Made by a program: the position numbers and the translations under genes
Assembly (NCBI RefSeq): GCF_000710915.1
Contig: NZ_BAUA01000179.1
Location: 1 to 45,878, forward strand
Direction: 5' to 3'
Origin: Nocardia brasiliensis IFM 10847
GTDB taxonomy: Bacteria; Actinomycetota; Actinomycetes; Mycobacteriales; Mycobacteriaceae
Length of the DNA stretch: 45,878 nucleotides
Shown here: positions 24,074 through 31,964 of the stretch, piece after piece
How the letters are laid out: each line of letters opens with the position of its first letter
Numbering within the stretch: position 1 is the first letter of the stretch
Notes under the pieces: generated by a model
Told to the model about the DNA's origin: nothing
Seen by the model: only the letters and a program-made list of their open reading frames with translations
Databases searched by the model: none

Positions 24074-24970
24074 TCAGGGGCGGATGATCGGGTGCTCGCG
24101 GCTGATGTCGATGCCGAGCAGTCGGCGCGCCGCGGTGGCATACGCTTCGGGGTCCTCGAGCTGCGGATAGTGGCCCAGGCCAGGCAATTCGATCACCGGC
24201 GCGGAGGGGCGCAGGGTGCGTAACCCTTTGAGGACCGCGACCGTGGCGACCGGATCCGCAGTGCCCCAGAGCAAGCCGATCGGTTTGCCCCAGTCGCGGA
24301 TCGCGCCGTGCCAGCGCTCGGCGTGCGTCACTCTTTCGTCGAGGTAGGCGATGAGCAGGTGGGCGATCCGGTGGCCGTCGGCGTGCGCGAGCAGTTCCCA
24401 CTGCGCGGCGGCCTCGCGTTCGGTCAGCGGGTGCGCCTTCGAGAACACCGCGCCGAACTCGCGGGTGAACATCATCCGATTCGCCAGGCGTGCCGCGATC
24501 GGCCCGAGCCTGCCGCGCAGGATCTTCTGAATCGGCCGCAGCGTCGCCTTTTCCAGAATGATGCTGCCGTTGCCGAGCACCGCCCGCTCCAGCGGGAAGG
24601 GGAGCGTGTCGTCGATGTCCCTGGCGATCAGCTCGGTGGCGACGGAGGTGCCCATGTCGTGCGCGAGCAGCACGACCGGGCCGGGGTCGAGCGCGGCGAC
24701 CACGTCTTCGACGGTATCGGCGTGCTCGAACAGGCTGTAGCGGTGCGGCCGGGGTTTCTCCGAGAGCCCGAAGCCGAGGAAATCGAGGGCCAGCCAGCCA
24801 CGCCCGCCGAGCCGGTCGACCACGCCGCGGAAGTCGAACGAACTGGACGGGTATCCGTGCAGCAGAAGGACGGTCGGTCCGTCACCGGGCGCGGATCGGA
24901 CGAACACCGAGCCCGCTCGGGTACGCACCTGTTGCCCGCCATCGCGCCATATGTGGACCAGATTCGGCAT
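24074..24970 (-). CDS. Alpha/beta hydrolase with Asp nucleophile (haloalkane dehalogenase/epoxide hydrolase type)
   Basis: 298 residues. 'VLLLHGYPSSSFDFRGVV' carries the HGxP oxyanion motif (39-41), 'LALDFLGFGLSEKP' the strand-4 loop, and the nucleophile elbow is 'LLAHDMGTSVA' with Asp105 instead of Ser. Asp nucleophiles mark haloalkane dehalogenases, epoxide hydrolases and fluoroacetate dehalogenases. The acid is probably the Asp in 'GTADPVAT' and the base is His in 'GLGHYPQLEDPE'. A cap domain lies between (about 130-230). It could dehalogenate or open an epoxide; substrate unknown. Start ATG 24970 (a GTG at 24973 precedes it). Probably last gene of a TetR > M3 peptidase > GNAT > hydrolase run. 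Confidence 0.85.
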   Translation of the reverse strand: MPNLVHIWRDGGQQVRTRAGSVFVRSAPGDGPTVLLLHGYPSSSFDFRGVVDRLGGRGWLALDFLGFGLSEKPRPHRYSLFEHADTVEDVVAALDPGPVVLLAHDMGTSVATELIARDIDDTLPFPLERAVLGNGSIILEKATLRPIQKILRGRLGPIAARLANRMMFTREFGAVFSKAHPLTEREAAAQWELLAHADGHRIAHLLIAYLDERVTHAERWHGAIRDWGKPIGLLWGTADPVATVAVLKGLRTLRPSAPVIELPGLGHYPQLEDPEAYATAARRLLGIDISREHPIIRP

Positions 24971-25040
24971 CACAAATGCGACATTACGGCCTATCCGCCC
25001 ATTGCGGGGCCACTCCGGTACCGAGACGTACCGCGAGCAC

Positions 25041-25913
25041 TCAGAGGAACGCGCCGTTGATCAGATAGGGCCTCGGCTCGGTCATCCCCCGTAACGCCAG
25101 ATACCCCTCCTGGAACAGGTCGAGGCGGGCCGCGAGCCCGACATCGATCGCCCACTCGTTGGCCGTGGTGATCGAGTTGATCATCATCGCGCCCGGTGCC
25201 GTGGCGAGCGCCTCCCACAACAGCTTTCGCGCGACGTCCGGATGCGCGGCGGCCAGTAGTTTCGTATTGCCCTGTGCGTCGAGGTAGACGTAGCCGGGTT
25301 CGGCGCGCGAGACGACGAGCCGGTTGGCGCCCAGCAGGTAGCCGTGATCGGGGCCGTGCCCTACGCCGCGCAGCTGCTGGTCGAGTCGATCCATCCAGTC
25401 GAAGTCTGCGGCGGTGCCCTCTGCCAGACCGGTGACGGCGGGTAGCGCCGAACGATCGACCGTGCCGACCATGCGCATCTGCGGATGCAGCGAGAATCCG
25501 GCCAGCCGATAGCGACGGGTCGCGCCCGGGTGCCCGGATGCCGAGATCATCCCCGCACGATCGCCCGCGTGCGCGAGCACCGCGTCCATCAGCCGTTTGC
25601 CGATGCCGGTGCCCTGCTGGTCCGGCAGCACCGCGTAAGACGCCAGATACCAGAGCTGTTCCCGATTCTGTGACACCGCGAGGCCGACCACCTCGTCGTC
25701 GCGCGTGGCCACCCAGCAGCCCGCCGGATCCGCGGTCAGGAAATAGCGCAGCCGATCCGACCACTGCTTTGCGTCGGCCTCGGATCGTGGTTCCGGTTCC
25801 GGCTCGTTGACCCGTCGATAGTGCCGGTCCACTTCGAGAAATCCGAGGGCGGAAGCCCGTTCCGCCCCCGGCACGTCCGTCGAGCGCATGAGTCTGACCG
25901 CAACGGAGTCCAT
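25041..25913 (-). CDS. GNAT-family N-acetyltransferase
   Basis: 290 residues. The N-terminal half is a GNAT domain: 'VAVRLMRSTDVPGAERASAL', 'CWVATRDDEVVGLAVSQNRE', 'YLASYAVLPDQQGTGIGKRL' with the acetyl-CoA binding Q-x-G-x-G loop at residues 100-105, and 'ASGHPGATRRYRLAGFSLHP' (the Y-x-x-x-GF motif). The C-terminal half (about 160-290) is a second, degenerate GNAT-like fold ('GYVYLDAQGNTKLLAAAHPD'), as in two-domain acetyltransferases of actinobacteria. Acceptor unknown. Start ATG 25913; a GTG nine bases upstream is possible. It lies 52 bases after the M3 peptidase start-strand neighbour in the same direction. Confidence 0.88.
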   Translation of the reverse strand: MDSVAVRLMRSTDVPGAERASALGFLEVDRHYRRVNEPEPEPRSEADAKQWSDRLRYFLTADPAGCWVATRDDEVVGLAVSQNREQLWYLASYAVLPDQQGTGIGKRLMDAVLAHAGDRAGMISASGHPGATRRYRLAGFSLHPQMRMVGTVDRSALPAVTGLAEGTAADFDWMDRLDQQLRGVGHGPDHGYLLGANRLVVSRAEPGYVYLDAQGNTKLLAAAHPDVARKLLWEALATAPGAMMINSITTANEWAIDVGLAARLDLFQEGYLALRGMTEPRPYLINGAFL

Positions 25914-25965
25914 GTCGGCCACGCTACCGATCGGCGGAAAACGGGGACACCGAATTTCCGCGGGC

Positions 25966-28017
25966 TCAGCCGGTGAGCCCGCGCCGGACCAGCAGCGGCT
26001 CGATCTCGGGCGCCCGACCGCGGAACGCCGCGAAGGCGGCCAGCGGATCGACCGAGCCGCCGCGCGCGAGCAATTCGCGGCGGAACACCTCGCCCTTGTC
26101 TCGGATGGTGGCCGCGCCGTCGGTGAACCACTCGACCGTGTCCGCGTCCAGTACCTCGCTCCAGATGTAGGAGTAGTAGCCCGCCGCGTAGCCGCCGGAG
26201 AAGATGTGCGCGAAATACGCTGTGCGGTACCGCGGCGGAATCGTCGCCATGGCCAGGCCCGCCCGTTCCAAGGCCGCCGTTTCGAACGCTTCGGCGTCGG
26301 CGCCCGCCAGCGCATCGGCGTCCGGCACCCGATGCCACGCCCAATCCAGCAGCGCCGCACCGAGATACTCCACGGTGCGGAAGCCGGTGCCGAAACGCTC
26401 GGCCGCCGCCATCCGCTCGATCAGGGCCGCGGGCATCGGCTCGCCGGTCTCGATGTGACGCGCGTAGTTCGCCAGTATTTCCGGCCTGGCCATCCACATC
26501 TCGTTGACTTGAGACGGGAATTCCACGAAATCCCGGGGCACCTCGGTGCCGGCGAAGAACGGAAAGCGCACGTCGGAGAACAGGCCGTGCAGCGCGTGCC
26601 CGAACTCGTGGAACAGCGTCCGGACGTTGTCCCAGGTCAGCAGCGCGGGCTCGCCGCTGGGCGGTTTCGCGATATTGAGGTTGTTGACCACCACCGGGCG
26701 TTGATCGAGCAGGTGCGACTGGCTGACCAACTCGTTCATCCAGGCCCCGCCGCGCTTCGAGGGCCTGGCGAAGAAGTCGCCGAGGAACAACCCGAGCGGT
26801 GTGCCGTCAGCTTCGAAGACCTCGAAGACCCGCACTTCCGGGTGGTATCCGACGAGGTCCTCGCGTTCGGAAAGGGTTATCCCGTAGGCCTTTTCGGCGG
26901 CGAAGAAGACGCCGTCGCGCAGCACCCGGTTCAGTTCGAAGTACGGGCGCAGCGCCTCGCCGTCGACCGAGAACTGTTCGGCCCGGACCTTCTCCGACCA
27001 GAACTGCCAATCCCACGAGCGGAGTTCGTCGTTCGGCGTACCGTTCGCCGCGCGCATCGTCGCCGCCAGCTCGGCGGCCTCGCGTTCGGCGTTGGCGACC
27101 GCGGGCGGCACCAGCTTGGCGAGCATCTCTTCAACCGCCGCAACGGTTTTCGCGGTCTGATCGGCCACCGCGTACGCGGCGTGATCCGGGTAGCCGAGCA
27201 GCGCTGCCCGCTCGGCGCGCAGGGCGGCGATCCGGACGGCGAGCGCGTGATTCGGCTCGTCCGCACCGAATCCGCGGCCCAGCGAGGCCGTCATCACGCG
27301 CTGCCGGACTTCGCGGTTCTCCAGTTCGGCGAGTACGGGCTGATTGGAGACGTTCTGCAGGCGCAGCGCCCATGCGCCGGCGTGGCCGAGCGCCCGGGCG
27401 TTCTCGGCGGCGCCGGTGACGGCCGCAGGGGTGAGCCCGGCCAGTTCCTCGCTGCGGTCGAGCACCAGCGCGGCGGCGTTCGTCGAGGCGAGGATGTTCT
27501 GCCCGAATTCGGTTGCGGCGGTGGCCAGCTCGCTGTTCAACTCACGCAGCCGCGCTTGCTCGGCAGGGTCGAGGCGAGCGCCTGCCCGGACGAACCTGGT
27601 GTGGTACTCGGTCAGCAGCCGGGATTCCTCGGCGGTCAATTCGAGTTCGGCCACGCGCTCGTGCAGCGATTCGACGCGCGCGAAAAGGGCCGGATCGAGA
27701 TAGATGGCGTCCCGGTGCGCGGCCAGGCGCGGCGAGATCTCGGCTTCGATCGCGTCGGTGCCGGGGGTGGAATCCGAGGAGGTGATGTTGAAGAAGACGT
27801 TGGCCACCCGGGTCAGCAGGCTGCCGGAACGCTCCAGCGCCACAACGGTGTCGGCGAAGGTGGGCACCGTGTCGAGGGCGGTGATGGCGGCGATCTCCGC
27901 GAGCTGCTCGGCCATGCCGCGGTCGAACGCGGGCAGGTAGTGCTCCTCGCGGATCAGGGCGAACGGAGGCAACTGGTAGGGCAGCGTGCTGCGCTCGAAG
28001 AACGGGTTGCTCGTCAT
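25966..28017 (-). CDS. M3-family metallopeptidase (peptidyl-dipeptidase type)
   Basis: 683 residues, normal length for Dcp/oligopeptidase A. Zinc motif HEFGH at residues 470-474 within 'TLFHEFGHALHGLFSDV'; the third ligand Glu is in 'FPSQVNEMW' downstream. Other family features: 'LPPFALIREEHYLPAFDRGM' at the N terminus, 'LGYPDHAAYAVADQTAKTV', 'HPEVRVFEVFEADGTPLGLF' and 'KRGGAWMNELVSQ'. No signal peptide, so it degrades peptides in the cytoplasm. Start ATG 28017. The TetR gene ends 26 bases upstream and GNAT follows 52 bases downstream, so these genes are probably cotranscribed. Confidence 0.93.
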   Translation of the reverse strand: MTSNPFFERSTLPYQLPPFALIREEHYLPAFDRGMAEQLAEIAAITALDTVPTFADTVVALERSGSLLTRVANVFFNITSSDSTPGTDAIEAEISPRLAAHRDAIYLDPALFARVESLHERVAELELTAEESRLLTEYHTRFVRAGARLDPAEQARLRELNSELATAATEFGQNILASTNAAALVLDRSEELAGLTPAAVTGAAENARALGHAGAWALRLQNVSNQPVLAELENREVRQRVMTASLGRGFGADEPNHALAVRIAALRAERAALLGYPDHAAYAVADQTAKTVAAVEEMLAKLVPPAVANAEREAAELAATMRAANGTPNDELRSWDWQFWSEKVRAEQFSVDGEALRPYFELNRVLRDGVFFAAEKAYGITLSEREDLVGYHPEVRVFEVFEADGTPLGLFLGDFFARPSKRGGAWMNELVSQSHLLDQRPVVVNNLNIAKPPSGEPALLTWDNVRTLFHEFGHALHGLFSDVRFPFFAGTEVPRDFVEFPSQVNEMWMARPEILANYARHIETGEPMPAALIERMAAAERFGTGFRTVEYLGAALLDWAWHRVPDADALAGADAEAFETAALERAGLAMATIPPRYRTAYFAHIFSGGYAAGYYSYIWSEVLDADTVEWFTDGAATIRDKGEVFRRELLARGGSVDPLAAFAAFRGRAPEIEPLLVRRGLTG

Positions 28018-28043
28018 GGGGAAACTCTATGCCGCCGCGCGCA

Positions 28044-28655
28044 TTACCCGGCTTCGTCGGCGGTGGGCCCGCGGGCGGCGACGCCGCCGAGAAACGTGCG
28101 GATGGCATTGTCGGCGATCACGTGCTTGGGCACATTCGCCTGCTGGGCCGTGGTGGCCGCGACGTAGAGGTGCGCGTTGAAGATGCCTTCGACCCATTCG
28201 GTGGGCAGGTCCGAATCGAGTGCGCCGTCGGCTTGCGCGGCGGCGATGAGGGCGCGCAGCGACGCGTCGCTGGTATCGCCCCAGTGCGGGTTGCCGGTGA
28301 AGCGGCCCGGATCGGTGAAGAGGAAGACCACGTGGTCGGCGACTTCGACGAAGGAGCGCAGCAGATAGATGAGGTGGTCCAGGGGCGAGCGGGTGCCGTC
28401 GTTCGCGGCGCGGGCGATCGTGTCGATGGTCTGCAACGAGTCGAGCAGCACGGCGTCGACGAGATCCTGCCGCTCGGGGAAGTAGCGGTGCAGCGTGCTG
28501 CGGGATACCTCGGCGCGCTCGGCGATATCGCTCAGCGCGGCGGTGAAATCACGCGCCCAGACCGTGAGGGCCGCGGTCATGATGGCGGTACGGGTGCGGG
28601 TGCGCGGGCCGCTCGACGCTATCGATCGCGCGTCTGCTGTCCCGCTCCTGACCAT
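28044..28655 (-). CDS. TetR/AcrR-family transcriptional regulator
   Basis: 203 residues. DNA-binding domain at about 22-66: 'TAIMTAALTVWARDFTAALS', 'DIAERAEVSRSTLHRYFPER', 'QDLVDAVLLDSLQTI'. The C-terminal domain is helical ('LIYLLRSFVEVADHVVFLFT') with no recognised ligand motif. ATG 28655. It faces the frameshifted alpha/beta hydrolase gene across an 80-base intergenic region containing a perfect 12-bp palindrome in the hydrolase promoter, so it most likely represses that gene and itself. Same-strand M3 peptidase follows at 26 bases. Confidence 0.9.
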   Translation of the reverse strand: MVRSGTADARSIASSGPRTRTRTAIMTAALTVWARDFTAALSDIAERAEVSRSTLHRYFPERQDLVDAVLLDSLQTIDTIARAANDGTRSPLDHLIYLLRSFVEVADHVVFLFTDPGRFTGNPHWGDTSDASLRALIAAAQADGALDSDLPTEWVEGIFNAHLYVAATTAQQANVPKHVIADNAIRTFLGGVAARGPTADEAG

Positions 28656-28699
28656 GGCGGAACAGTAGCATCCGGATCGGCGTGATGGGACATAAGGTG

Positions 28700-28735
28700 T
28701 TGTTAATGAGACATCGATGTCCTATTTTGATAGTC
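28700..28735 (+). promoter_or_regulatory. Leaderless promoter with 12-bp operator in its spacer
   Basis: TTGTTA at 28700-28705, a 17-base spacer, TATTTT at 28723-28728, and ATG at 28736, seven bases past the -10. The spacer holds the perfect palindrome GACATCGATGTC (28710-28721). A further GGGACAT half-site lies at 28687-28693. The divergent TetR gene starts at 28655, so this is its probable operator. Confidence 0.72.
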
Positions 28736-29696
28736 ATGCGACGTAAAAGACTGCTGATGTTCGCGGGTGCGACGGTCTCGCTCGGCCTACTGGCCTGGCT
28801 CGCGCTGCGCGACACCTCCCCGGTCGGCCATTTTCACCTCGGCCGCGGGCCGGGATCAGTTCTTCACCGCGTACGACCGGGCGATGCGTGACCTGCCCAC
28901 GCCGAACGCCACCCTGGACCTGCGCACCGAGTTCGGCGTGGTCCGGATGTACCGTTTCGACGGGGCGAACCCGTCCGAGCCGCCGCTCGTGCTGCTGCCC
29001 GGCCGTTCCGCGTCCTCGCCGATGTGGGCCGCCAATCTGCCCTCGCTGCGCAAGCTGCGCACGGTCTACACCCTCGACCTGCTCGGCGAGCCGGGCGCGA
29101 GCATCCAGGACCGGCCGATCGAAAGTCATCGCGACCAAGCCCGCTGGCTGCATCAGGCCTTGGCGGGACTGCCCGAGCCGAAGGTGTACCTGTTCGGTGC
29201 CTCGATCGGCGGGTGGACCGCGACGAATCTCGCGATCCACCAGCCGGAGAAGATCGCCGGGGTGATCGCGCTGGATCCGGCGATGACCTTCGCGCCCATG
29301 CCGATCGAGACGATCCTGCGTTCGATTCCCGCGTCCGTGCGCTGGTTTCCGAAGAGCTGGCGCGACTCTTTCAACAGCTGGACCGCAGGCGGCGCGCCGG
29401 TCGAGGATGTCGCGGTCGCCGACCTCATCGAGTCGGGTATGCGGCACTACGCCATGAAACTGCCGGCGCCCGACCAGTTCCCCGACGATCAGTTGCGCAG
29501 TCTGAAGATGCCGTTCCTGGTCATCCTCGCGGGCCGGTCGGTCATCCACGACGCCGCCGCCGCGGCCCGGCAGGCCGAGGCCACGCTGAGCGACGCGACG
29601 GTGCGTCGCTACGACCAGGCCAGCCACGCGATCAACGGCGAATACCCGGACGAGATCGCCGCCGACACCGCCGCATTCCTCGACGCGCACCGGTGA
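28736..29696 (+). pseudogene. Membrane-anchored alpha/beta hydrolase, frameshifted
   Basis: The N terminus, from ATG 28736, reads MRRKRLLMFAGATVSLGLLA plus WLALRDTSPVGHF, a signal anchor, in one frame. From about 28836 the protein continues in another frame as 'TSAAGRDQFFTAYDRAMRDL'. Removing one T from the TTTT at 28831-28834 joins the halves into 'PVGHFTSAAGRDQF' and a 319-residue protein. The body is an alpha/beta hydrolase: 'VLLPGRSASSPMW' (oxyanion region), 'YLFGASIGGWTATNLA' (nucleophile Ser in G-x-S-x-G), and His in 'QASHAINGEYPDE'. As given, the gene is broken near codon 33; a sequencing error, a true mutation or slippage in the T run are all possible. Converges with the antiporter gene. 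Confidence 0.8.
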
Positions 29697-29707
29697 TCCG
29701 GCGCGGC

Positions 29708-30886
29708 CTACTCGGTCGCGAGATCGGCCCGCGGTCGTGGCGGCCGGATGATCAAGCGCCGCACCACCGGTTCGACGATGCGCGCGCCGATGGGTCCGAG
29801 AATTGCCATCAGCAGCACGTACGTGGTGGCCAGCGCGGCGAATTCGGCGGGCAGCGCCCCGGCGGCCACCGCCAGCCCGGCGATGACGATGGAGAACTCA
29901 CCGCGGGCGACCAGTGCGGTTCCTGCGCGGGCGCGGCCGAGGGTGGTGGCACCGGCCCGTTTGGCGGCCCACCAGCCGGTGGCGATCTTCGTCGCGGTCG
30001 TCACCACCGCGAGCAACACCGCCCAGCCGAGCACCGGCGGGATGCTCGCCGGATCGGTGGACAGGCCGAAGAGTACGAAGAACATCGCGGCGAACAGGTC
30101 GCGCAGGGGTTCGAGAATCTTGGTCGCGCTGTGCGCGGTGGAATCCGAGATCGCGATGCCGAGCAGGAACGCGCCGACCGCCGCGGACACCTGCACCGCC
30201 GAGGCGATGCCCGCGACCAGTAGCGCCGCGCCGAGCAGCTTGAGCAGGAACACTTCCCGGTCGTCGCTGGCGACCACGGCGGAGACGTACTTCCCGTAGC
30301 GCAGCGCGATGACGAGCACGATGGTGACCGCGACGAGCGCGATGCCGAGCGTCTTCAGGCCCGCGAGCAAGCCGACACCCGCCAGCACCGCGGTGAGCAC
30401 CGGCAGATACGCGGCCATCGCGAGATCTTCGAACACCAGGATCGACAGGATGACCGGTGTCTCTCGGTTACCGAGACGGCCGAGGTCGTTCAATACCTTC
30501 GCGACGATGCCCGAGGACGAGATATAGGTGACCCCGGCCATCGCGATCGCTCCGGTCACGCCCAGGCCGAGGCCGAGCGCGACGATCACCCCGGGGGTGG
30601 CGTTGAGCGCGATATCGAGCAGTCCGGCCGGCCAGGATCTTCGCATCCCGGTCACCAGCTCGGCGGCTGTGTACTCCAACCCCAGCAGGAGCAACAGCAG
30701 CACCACGCCGATCTCGCTGGCGAGATGGATGAATTCGTCCACCTGGTGCAACTCGACCAGACCGCCGGTGCCGAACATCAGTCCGCCGAGCAGGTACAGC
30801 GGAATCGGCGAGAGGCCGATCCGGGCCGCGATGCGGCCGAGCACGCCCAGCCCGAAGAAGACTGCGCCCAGCTGGATGAGCGCCAT
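29708..30886 (-). CDS. Cation:proton antiporter (KhtU/KefB-like, CPA2)
   Basis: 392 residues from ATG 30886, which has GAGGG six bases upstream; an ATG at 30907 would add seven residues. About 12 transmembrane helices, including 'LGVLGRIAARIGLSPIPLYL', 'IGVVLLLLLLGLEYTAAELV', 'GVTYISSSGIVAKVLNDLGR' (unwound-helix region), 'ILSILVFEDLAMAAYLPVL' with the ion-binding E-D pair, and 'ALVARGEFSIVIAGLAV'. CPA2 family without a C-terminal RCK domain. The gene before it encodes a separate KhtT-like regulatory subunit, so the pair should form a gated K+(Na+)/H+ antiporter in the cytoplasmic membrane. Stops converge with the hydrolase at 12 bases. Confidence 0.9.
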   Translation of the reverse strand: MALIQLGAVFFGLGVLGRIAARIGLSPIPLYLLGGLMFGTGGLVELHQVDEFIHLASEIGVVLLLLLLGLEYTAAELVTGMRRSWPAGLLDIALNATPGVIVALGLGLGVTGAIAMAGVTYISSSGIVAKVLNDLGRLGNRETPVILSILVFEDLAMAAYLPVLTAVLAGVGLLAGLKTLGIALVAVTIVLVIALRYGKYVSAVVASDDREVFLLKLLGAALLVAGIASAVQVSAAVGAFLLGIAISDSTAHSATKILEPLRDLFAAMFFVLFGLSTDPASIPPVLGWAVLLAVVTTATKIATGWWAAKRAGATTLGRARAGTALVARGEFSIVIAGLAVAAGALPAEFAALATTYVLLMAILGPIGARIVEPVVRRLIIRPPRPRADLATE

Positions 30887-30911
30887 TGCGGTTCCCTCGA
30901 TCACCATCGGC

Positions 30912-31394
30912 TCACCCGTCCGTCAGGATCTCGGCGGCGGCGTCGAGGCCCTCGTCGGTGCCGACGACGACGAGCAGATCGCCCGCGGTGAACGTGAAAT
31001 CCGGCCCGGGGGAGGGCTGCACCTGACCGGCCCGCAGCACGGCGACGGTGGAAGCCGTTGTCCGGCTGCGCATCTCGGTCTCGCCGAGGGTGCGTCCGGC
31101 GTAGGGCGAGCCGTCGATGATCGGCATCGTCCTGGTCTGCACCCCGGCCATACCGCGGTGTTCTCTCAGGAGCTGTGACACCAGCTGCGGGGCGCCGAGC
31201 AGGTTGGCGAGGACGCCCGCTTCCCCGGCGGTCAGCGGTATCTGGACGGTGGTGTCCGGGGCGCCGAGTTTGGTGTAGATCAGGTCGATGGTGCCGTCAC
31301 GATGTTCGACGACGCCGATGCGACGGCCCGATTTCGTCAGCGGAAAGTCTTTTCGCACACCGATTCCCGGCAGCGGTGTCACCTCTATGTTCAC
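30912..31394 (-). CDS. KhtT-like regulatory subunit (TrkA-C domain)
   Basis: 160 residues from GTG 31394, giving the family N terminus VNIEVTPLPGIGVRKDF; an ATG four codons earlier (31406) is an alternative. N-terminal part 'GRRIGVVEHRDGTIDLIYTK' and 'QIPLTAGEAGVLANLLGAPQ' is typical of the KhtT N domain. The C-terminal RCK_C/TrkA-C domain spans about residues 88-158 ('MRSRTTASTVAVLRAGQVQP', 'FTFTAGDLLVVVGTDEGLDA'). In Bacillus KhtT gates KhtU and responds to c-di-AMP and pH; that this protein does so is inferred. It precedes the antiporter gene by 25 bases, an operon. Confidence 0.88.
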   Translation of the reverse strand: MNIEVTPLPGIGVRKDFPLTKSGRRIGVVEHRDGTIDLIYTKLGAPDTTVQIPLTAGEAGVLANLLGAPQLVSQLLREHRGMAGVQTRTMPIIDGSPYAGRTLGETEMRSRTTASTVAVLRAGQVQPSPGPDFTFTAGDLLVVVGTDEGLDAAAEILTDG

Positions 31395-31418
31395 TGCAAA
31401 CCCCATCCGATCCTGACC

Positions 31419-31449
31419 GGTACCTTACCTTTTCTTTACCTTTGGTACC
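31419..31449. promoter_or_regulatory. Paired GGTACC palindromes with TACC repeats
   Basis: Two GGTACC palindromes (31419-31424 and 31444-31449) lie 25 bases apart, with further TACC repeats between (at 31426 and 31437). On the minus strand this is GGTACC, a purine-rich GGTAAAG-type stretch, and GGTACC again. It lies between the NTF2-like stop and the KhtT start and may be an operator or leader element of the antiporter operon. Confidence 0.35.
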
Positions 31450-31484
31450 AAATGGGACGACCGGCGCGGACCGATTCCGCGGAT

Positions 31485-31883
31485 TCACTCGGCGGCGGGC
31501 ACCGCGGTCTCGTGCACCGAGCGCCACAGATAGCCGTGGTCGGCGACGAACAGGATGGCGGTGACCAAACGGCGGGTGCGCAGTTCGGCCAAGCTGTTCT
31601 CCGCGACGAAGCGGACGGTGACGATCTTGCCGCTGTGCGCGAGCTCCTCGAGGTCGGTGACCTCGATTGCCAGGCCGGGCTGGCTGTTCTTCGCCGACCA
31701 CACACCGGCGAGCAGGGTGTCCCGGTCGACCACCTGGCCGACCGTGGTCACCGCGGAGAACTTGTCGTGCAGTGCGTTGGCGAACCGGTCGAATACCTTG
31801 GGCGGTGCGTTCGAGCTCATCCATTCGGCGAGATCGAAGTGCAGAGCGGCGACCACGTCGGCCAGGTAAGGATGTGCGGACAT
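31485..31883 (-). CDS. NTF2/SnoaL-like (DUF4440-type) protein
   Basis: 132 residues: N-terminal helices 'LADVVAALHFDLAEWMSSNA' and 'FDRFANALHDKFSAVTTVGQ', then curved-sheet strands 'AIEVTDLEELAHSGKIVTVR' and 'RRLVTAILFVADHGYLWRSV'. This helix-then-sheet order with 'F..L...' spacing matches the NTF2-like superfamily (SnoaL/DUF4440). These small cone-shaped proteins act as binding domains or enzymes; no catalytic residues are identifiable. ATG 31883. It sits between the YfhO-like gene (81 bases upstream) and the KhtT gene on the same strand. Confidence 0.65.
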   Translation of the reverse strand: MSAHPYLADVVAALHFDLAEWMSSNAPPKVFDRFANALHDKFSAVTTVGQVVDRDTLLAGVWSAKNSQPGLAIEVTDLEELAHSGKIVTVRFVAENSLAELRTRRLVTAILFVADHGYLWRSVHETAVPAAE

Positions 31884-31964
31884 CAGCGGCGGATCTCGAT
31901 CTCGGTAGCGCGGTCGGGTTCGCTCCGGAGATCATATCCAGCGCGCTCGGTACCAGGACCTGTC

